64,000 nucleotides of DNA from NCBI GenBank assembly GCA_902763865.1, contig CACWTR010000009.1:39244-103243 (forward strand), read 5' to 3'. Numbering within the stretch: the first letter of the stretch is position 1; each line of letters starts with the position of its first letter. The position numbers and the translations under genes are program-made. Below, piece after piece: positions 60,617 to 64,000 of the stretch. The notes under the pieces are model-generated. The model saw only the letters and a program-made list of their open reading frames with translations. It made no database searches and was not told where the DNA came from. This DNA comes from an uncultured Bacteroidales bacterium (GTDB lineage Bacteria; Bacteroidota; Bacteroidia; Bacteroidales; Bacteroidaceae).

Positions 60617-61023
60617 TCTTTTGTTTGTTCGGCCTTGCGCTCGGCACGATAAGACATGAGCAATCCTATGCCTCCACAGATGCAGACACTCGCCACATAG
60701 ACGATGCCTCCGACATAATCTCTATAGCGAAACATGAAATCTGTGTCTGCACGAAAAGCGTAATCGCCATAGGTCACCAGCATGTTGATGCAGAAGCCGA
60801 GCAGGAATCCGCAACCGATGCCAAGCAACAGCCAGCCGACGCGGAGGGCTGTGTACTTGTTTCCGCTGCTGTAAAGGCTGATGCCTTTGAAATCGACGTG
60901 AGTGAGTTCGGCAATTTTGCTGATGAGCAACAGTCTCTCCTGTCTGTGAACAAAGAGTTCCACGACTTTGTAAATGCAGCCAAACACGATGGCGCAGTTC
61001 AGGGGAATCATAATCCATTCCAT
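60610..61023 (-). CDS. Small membrane protein (DUF6249-like)
   Basis: 137 residues. N-terminal helix 'IPLNCAIVFGCIYKVVELFV', a cytoplasmic segment, then 'VGWLLLGIGCGFLLGFCINMLV' and 'GGIVYVASVCICGGIGLLMSYRAE'. This resembles the DUF6249 proteins found with ECF sigma genes in Bacteroidales. It is the first gene of the cluster; the -7-like box TATCTTTA lies at 61112-61105 and a palindrome AGACGCGTCT at 61078-61087. Confidence 0.75.
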   Translation of the reverse strand: MEWIMIPLNCAIVFGCIYKVVELFVHRQERLLLISKIAELTHVDFKGISLYSSGNKYTALRVGWLLLGIGCGFLLGFCINMLVTYGDYAFRADTDFMFRYRDYVGGIVYVASVCICGGIGLLMSYRAERKAEQTKEK

Positions 61024-61077
61024 AGTCTTGATGTTTTAAGTTTATAAATGCTAAGTTTTGTTCGTCTCTATTAGGTT

Positions 61078-61112
61078 AGACGCGTCTTTTCGCTAAACAT
61101 TACATAAAGATA
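61078..61112 (-). promoter_or_regulatory. Putative promoter and operator of the sigma cluster
   Basis: TATCTTTA (61112-61105) as -7 box, then a perfect 10-bp palindrome AGACGCGTCT (61087-61078) about 20 bp downstream. The palindrome could be an operator. Confidence 0.45.
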
Positions 61113-61192
61113 CAAAAAAAGTGAAGCGCGAAAAATAAGCGTTCCCTACAGGGCGGAGGCAAATTATTCACTTTTCACTATTCACTTTTCCC

Positions 61193-61531
61193 TTAAAACT
61201 CAGGTTCCCAAAGGTGTCGGCTCATATCGACATGACCGTTGGGTTTGAAGGTGACGCCTTCTGCCTCGAGGAGTTCGCGCTGCCGCTTCCATCCGGGAGC
61301 CGTACGGCCAGCTACGTTGACGACGCGGTGGCAAGGCAGCAACTCGGCCCCGGGCGTGTAGCGAAGCGTTCGCCCCACCATGCGGGCGTGGCTGGGCCAA
61401 CCAGCCAAGGTGGCGATGAGGCCGTAAGTCATCACGCTGCCCGAGGGAATCTGGCTGACGATGCTGAGCACGTCGGCCTGGAACGTCCGCGCCTCCTCTG
61501 CGCTCATCTTGTCGAAACAGTCCTTTGTCAT
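61193..61531 (-). CDS. MGMT-family DNA alkyltransferase-like protein
   Basis: 112 residues consisting only of the DNA-binding/active-site domain: 'VMTYGLIATLAGWPSHARMVGRTL' (helix-turn-helix and arginine finger) and 'LLPCHRVVNVAGRTAPGW' with the alkyl-accepting Cys in PCHRV. Alkyltransferase-like proteins lacking activity have Trp at that position, so this one may still transfer alkyl groups from guanine. Full-length Ogt/Ada proteins carry an additional N-terminal domain that is absent here. Confidence 0.9.
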   Translation of the reverse strand: MTKDCFDKMSAEEARTFQADVLSIVSQIPSGSVMTYGLIATLAGWPSHARMVGRTLRYTPGAELLPCHRVVNVAGRTAPGWKRQRELLEAEGVTFKPNGHVDMSRHLWEPEF

Positions 61532-61555
61532 GCTAAACTAAGAATGCTTTTTTTT

Positions 61556-61647
61556 TACCACGAATTACACGAATTGCACGAATTGGCCGCGCCCTTGATA
61601 ATGCCATGAGACATTTGAAGAAACGTGTAATTCGTGCAATTCGTGGT
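61556..61647. repeat. ACGAATT hairpin element, copy C
   Basis: Left ACCACGAATTACACGAATTG, right ACGTGTAATTCGTGCAATTCGTGGT. Same 10-bp units and outer ends as copies A and B, but a different loop sequence. Confidence 0.85.
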
Positions 61648-61740
61648 CATGATAACTCATCAGTGGAATAATCCGTTCTTCGGCTGTCGCCTCAGGCGCA
61701 GGCGGAAGCTTTAGCTCGATGAAGTTGGCCGAAACTTTAG

Positions 61741-62652
61741 TTAATTCTTCACTCTTCTGTTGAAGCGGACGACGCCGCCGCCGTTTGTCTGCATGATGAG
61801 GCTGCCGCGGAAGATGTCGCAGTCCTCGAACTCGTGGGGCACTTGCTGCTGGAAGTTGAGGATGTGGTCCAGGCGCTTCTTCTTCATGTTCCAGACGTAG
61901 AGGATGCTGGGGTGCTTCTCCGTGCCGACGCCTACGGGGATGAACATCTGGTCCTTGATGATGCAAGCCCCCTGGCCGATGTGGTTCGAGGGGAAGCGTG
62001 GGTCGATGTCCTGGATGCAGTAGTTGTCGAGGGCGTCCTCGGGGCGCAGGTGCACGACGGGTCCGTCGCTGAGGCGCGGCATGCGGAAGACCATCGTGCG
62101 CCAGCGGTTGCCCTTGCCCATGTTCTCCACCGTGTTGCCGTAGCCGACGAGGAGCCCATGCTTGCTGTCTATCATCCATTGCAGGGCGTAGCCGTAGAGT
62201 CCGTCGGGGTCATCCAGGACAATCGTCTGCACGAGTTCGGGCGCTTTCGCGAGTGAGATGCGTTCCACGAAGCAGACGTCCTTCAGCCCCCGGTAGCGCT
62301 GCTTGGAGCATTGCGACACGTAGAGGAGCGGGAACTGGTCGGCCTTGTCGTAGCGTTCCGTGCCGAAGAAGGCCACGTTGGCATGGTTCTCGGGTGTGTT
62401 GCTGGCGAGGGGGAACTGCCGGAGCAGCTCGAGACTGTCGGCATGGAGGCGGTAGATGGTGGCGAGGCCGGTGTTCTGCAAGCTGACGAGCAGGTCGCCG
62501 CAGATAGCCATGCCCTGATAGCTCTGGCCTTTGACGCCGCGGAGGTCGTCGATCTTCTCCACGGAGGCGTTGGTGAAATCAAGTGGTTTGCAGGCTGCCA
62601 GCAGCAGGAGTGCCAGCAGCAGGGGGAGTTGTGAGAGATGTCTTGTGTTCAT
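61741..62652 (-). CDS. Beta-propeller lipoprotein (BF3164-like)
   Basis: 303 residues. Lipoprotein signal MNTRHLSQLPLLLALLLLAAC (Cys21). The mature protein shows blade-like repeats ('AICGDLLVSLQNTGLATIYRLHADSLELLRQF', 'HIGQGACIIKDQMFIPVGVGTEKHPSILYVWNMKKK') of the six-bladed TolB-like propeller seen in Bacteroides BF3164-type lipoproteins. Function unknown; probably on the cell surface or in the periplasm. Confidence 0.8.
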   Translation of the reverse strand: MNTRHLSQLPLLLALLLLAACKPLDFTNASVEKIDDLRGVKGQSYQGMAICGDLLVSLQNTGLATIYRLHADSLELLRQFPLASNTPENHANVAFFGTERYDKADQFPLLYVSQCSKQRYRGLKDVCFVERISLAKAPELVQTIVLDDPDGLYGYALQWMIDSKHGLLVGYGNTVENMGKGNRWRTMVFRMPRLSDGPVVHLRPEDALDNYCIQDIDPRFPSNHIGQGACIIKDQMFIPVGVGTEKHPSILYVWNMKKKRLDHILNFQQQVPHEFEDCDIFRGSLIMQTNGGGVVRFNRRVKN

Positions 62653-62667
62653 GGTCTTATGTGTTTG

Positions 62668-63174
62668 TCAGGCGCGTCTGAGCCTTTCGTTCATGATGTT
62701 GCATAATTCGTCTGCCGTCATGCTTACGTCTGTAATGGAGATAGAGTCCAGAGCATTTATGAGACGCTTGTTCATGGAACGGAGAAGGCGGTCGAAGATG
62801 CTGGCGTCCTGCATCATTTGCCGTTCCACGTCGGGCTTATAGTTGATGGCTACGAACTCGTTATCCCCAATTTCCCTGACCTCGAAGGACGCGACATCGG
62901 CAAAGCGGACGTGTATCGTCCTGAAGCGTCGGTAGGTAAGTTCCTCGTCGGTAATGGTCAAGTGAGCTTGGCCGAAGAGTCTTTCCTTCAGGAAAGAAAA
63001 GAGAAATATGATGCCGCAGCAGCAGAAGAACAAGATGCTGACCCATCCCACAACCAGATGAAACATGTTCCTGTGCATGTGAAGGATGAAGATGCCGGCA
63101 AGGACAAAAAGGATACTTGCCAAAAACAGCAGTATCATCCGCCATAGAGAGGAGTATATCTTGACTTCTTCCAT
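62668..63174 (-). CDS. Small membrane protein (STM3941-like)
   Basis: 168 residues from the Met at 63174. Two membrane helices ('MILLFLASILFVLAGIFIL', 'LVVGWVSILFFCCCGIIFLFSF') followed by a PH-like soluble domain ('LTITDEELTYRRFRTIHVRFADVASFEVREIGDNEFVAINYKP'). This layout matches STM3941-type proteins. Function unknown. Own promoter (TATCTTTG, 63216-63209), divergent from the Bro-N gene. Confidence 0.75.
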   Translation of the reverse strand: MEEVKIYSSLWRMILLFLASILFVLAGIFILHMHRNMFHLVVGWVSILFFCCCGIIFLFSFLKERLFGQAHLTITDEELTYRRFRTIHVRFADVASFEVREIGDNEFVAINYKPDVERQMMQDASIFDRLLRSMNKRLINALDSISITDVSMTADELCNIMNERLRRA

Positions 63175-63208
63175 CGTCTTACATATAGTTTTATCGCTGT
63201 TTCGTCTG

Positions 63209-63216
63209 CAAAGATA
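63209..63216 (-). promoter_or_regulatory. -7 box of the STM3941-like gene
   Basis: TATCTTTG on the minus strand, 34 bp before the ATG at 63174. Confidence 0.65.
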
Positions 63217-63272
63217 CGAAAATAAAATGAAAATTATCGTGGCAGGGCGGGCATTTTTCTCGTTTCTTTTTG

Positions 63273-63280
63273 TAAATTTG
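63273..63280 (+). promoter_or_regulatory. -7 box of the Bro-N gene
   Basis: TAAATTTG, 21 bp before the ATG at 63302. Confidence 0.65.
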
Positions 63281-63301
63281 CAAGCGAAACAGATAAACAT
63301 T

Positions 63302-64000
63302 ATGAACGAGAATTTTGCCATCCAGCTGTTTGAAGGCCGGAAAGTCCGCATTGCTTGGGATGCGGAGCGAGAGAAGTATTACTTTTCCGTAGTGGACATC
63401 GTGCAGATTCTGACGGAGAGTGTTGACGTCAAGCAATACATCAAGCGAATGCGAGCACGCGATCAAGAGCTAAATTCCAAGTGGGGTACAATTTGTACCC
63501 CTGTTGAAATGCTTGCTCCCGACGGTAAGCGACGCAAGACGCAAGCTGCTGATTTGGAAGGCATCTTCCGCCTCATTCAGTCTATCCCTTCGAAGAAGGC
63601 GGAGCCAGTAAAGACTTGGTTGGCCGAAGTGGGAGCCCGCCGCGTTGACCAGATGATTGACCCCGAGCTGACTTTCCTGATGGCTGTGGAAGACTACCGT
63701 CGCCAAGGGTACAGCGACCGCTGGATAAACGAGCGGATGCGCTCCATCGAGATGCGCAAGGAGCTGACCGACGAGTGGCATCGTTCCGGCATTCACGAGC
63801 CGAAGGACTTCGCCATTCTGACCAACATCCTAACCAAAGCATGGAGCGGGATGACGACGGGCGAGTATAAACGGCACAAGGGGCTGACCAAGCAGAACCT
63901 CCGCGACAACATGACGAATGTGGAACTGGCACTCAACACACTTGCCGAGGTAGCTACCACGGAGTATTCTCGCCAATCTAATCCGCAGTCGATGGCCGAG
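63302..64000 (+). CDS. Bro-N/antirepressor-like DNA-binding protein, 5' part (cut by window edge)
   Basis: 233 codons, open to the right edge. N-terminal 'MNENFAIQLFEGRKVRIAWDAEREKYYFSVVDIVQILTESVDVKQYIKRMRARDQEL' is a Bro-N domain (phage antirepressor and DinD-like). Residues about 85-150 ('ADLEGIFRLIQSIPSKKAEPVKTWLAEVGARRVDQMIDPELTF') continue the family pattern, followed by a long helical region 'INERMRSIEMRKELTDEWHRSGI'. Such genes occur in prophages but also as single chromosomal genes in Bacteroidales; nothing else phage-like is in the window. Function probably regulatory, possibly DNA-damage or toxin related. Confidence 0.85.
   Translation, partial: MNENFAIQLFEGRKVRIAWDAEREKYYFSVVDIVQILTESVDVKQYIKRMRARDQELNSKWGTICTPVEMLAPDGKRRKTQAADLEGIFRLIQSIPSKKAEPVKTWLAEVGARRVDQMIDPELTFLMAVEDYRRQGYSDRWINERMRSIEMRKELTDEWHRSGIHEPKDFAILTNILTKAWSGMTTGEYKRHKGLTKQNLRDNMTNVELALNTLAEVATTEYSRQSNPQSMAE

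Noticed and set aside
63302-64000. Prophage
   Set aside because: Only the Bro-N gene is seen; no integrase, terminase, portal or attachment site in the window.

Overview
The window is chromosomal DNA of a Bacteroidota bacterium, order Bacteroidales and most likely family Prevotellaceae. Three things point there. About twenty genes are preceded by the Bacteroidetes -7 box TAnnTTTG, several with a TTTG about 20 bp further upstream, and there are no Shine-Dalgarno sequences. Lineage-typical families are present: PorP/GldK of the type IX secretion system (T9SS), DUF4270 lipoprotein, short GT5 'glycogen synthase', DUF3737, glutaminase-like DUF4965, GH127 and methylmalonyl-CoA mutase. One secreted protein ends in a T9SS-type sorting tail. 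Coding DNA is GC-rich, while intergenic DNA is AT-rich and full of repeats.

Layout. 1-3 kb: porP and the 5' part of gldK (T9SS), then a lipoprotein. 3-5.4 kb: glyS and an FKBP-like lipoprotein. 5.4-9.7 kb: a Phe/Tyr operon read leftwards (pheA, aminotransferase, DAHP synthase-chorismate mutase, tyrA). Its leader encodes an 18-residue peptide with ten Phe/Tyr residues, followed by a terminator and a competing antiterminator segment. 10-13 kb: an unknown protein, GH25 lysozyme and two deoxynucleoside kinases. 13-19.4 kb: FadL-like porin, glycine-rich secreted protein, prmA, LolC/E-type permease, aspartate-type aminotransferase. 19.4-25 kb: FISUMP-domain surface protein, AraC regulator, TonB-dependent receptor. 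25-36.3 kb: a glycan-use region on the minus strand (GPH symporter + GH43; then T9SS-exported protein, GH127 and DUF4965 protein). 36.3-46 kb: MBL hydrolase, tRNA-Lys, aspS, MATE exporter, DUF3737, ettA, DUF4270. 46-48.8 kb: GT5, panC, an interrupted four-helix-bundle gene, panD. 48.9-53 kb: mutB-mutA. 53-59 kb: AspT/YidE transporter, an acyl-activating/ACP/acyltransferase fusion, hemolysin-III protein, rubrerythrin. 59-64 kb: a decayed uracil-DNA glycosylase-like gene, an ECF sigma cluster, MGMT, a propeller lipoprotein, a small membrane protein and a Bro-N antirepressor cut by the window edge.

Beyond the genes, the most striking signals are: (1) the Phe/Tyr attenuator; (2) intergenic arrays of exactly 21-bp tandem units, each with a GAAAATNAATTTTC palindrome, found three times with similar outer flanks, plus two 22-bp relatives; (3) a 20-bp leader sequence lying 5-6 nt before the start codons of four unrelated genes; (4) several intergenic hairpins whose arms are built from short (about 7-12 bp) iterated units, of many different sequences but one architecture, one family of which brackets the four-helix-bundle gene between panC and panD. 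All functional assignments come from reading the sequence; no database search was run.
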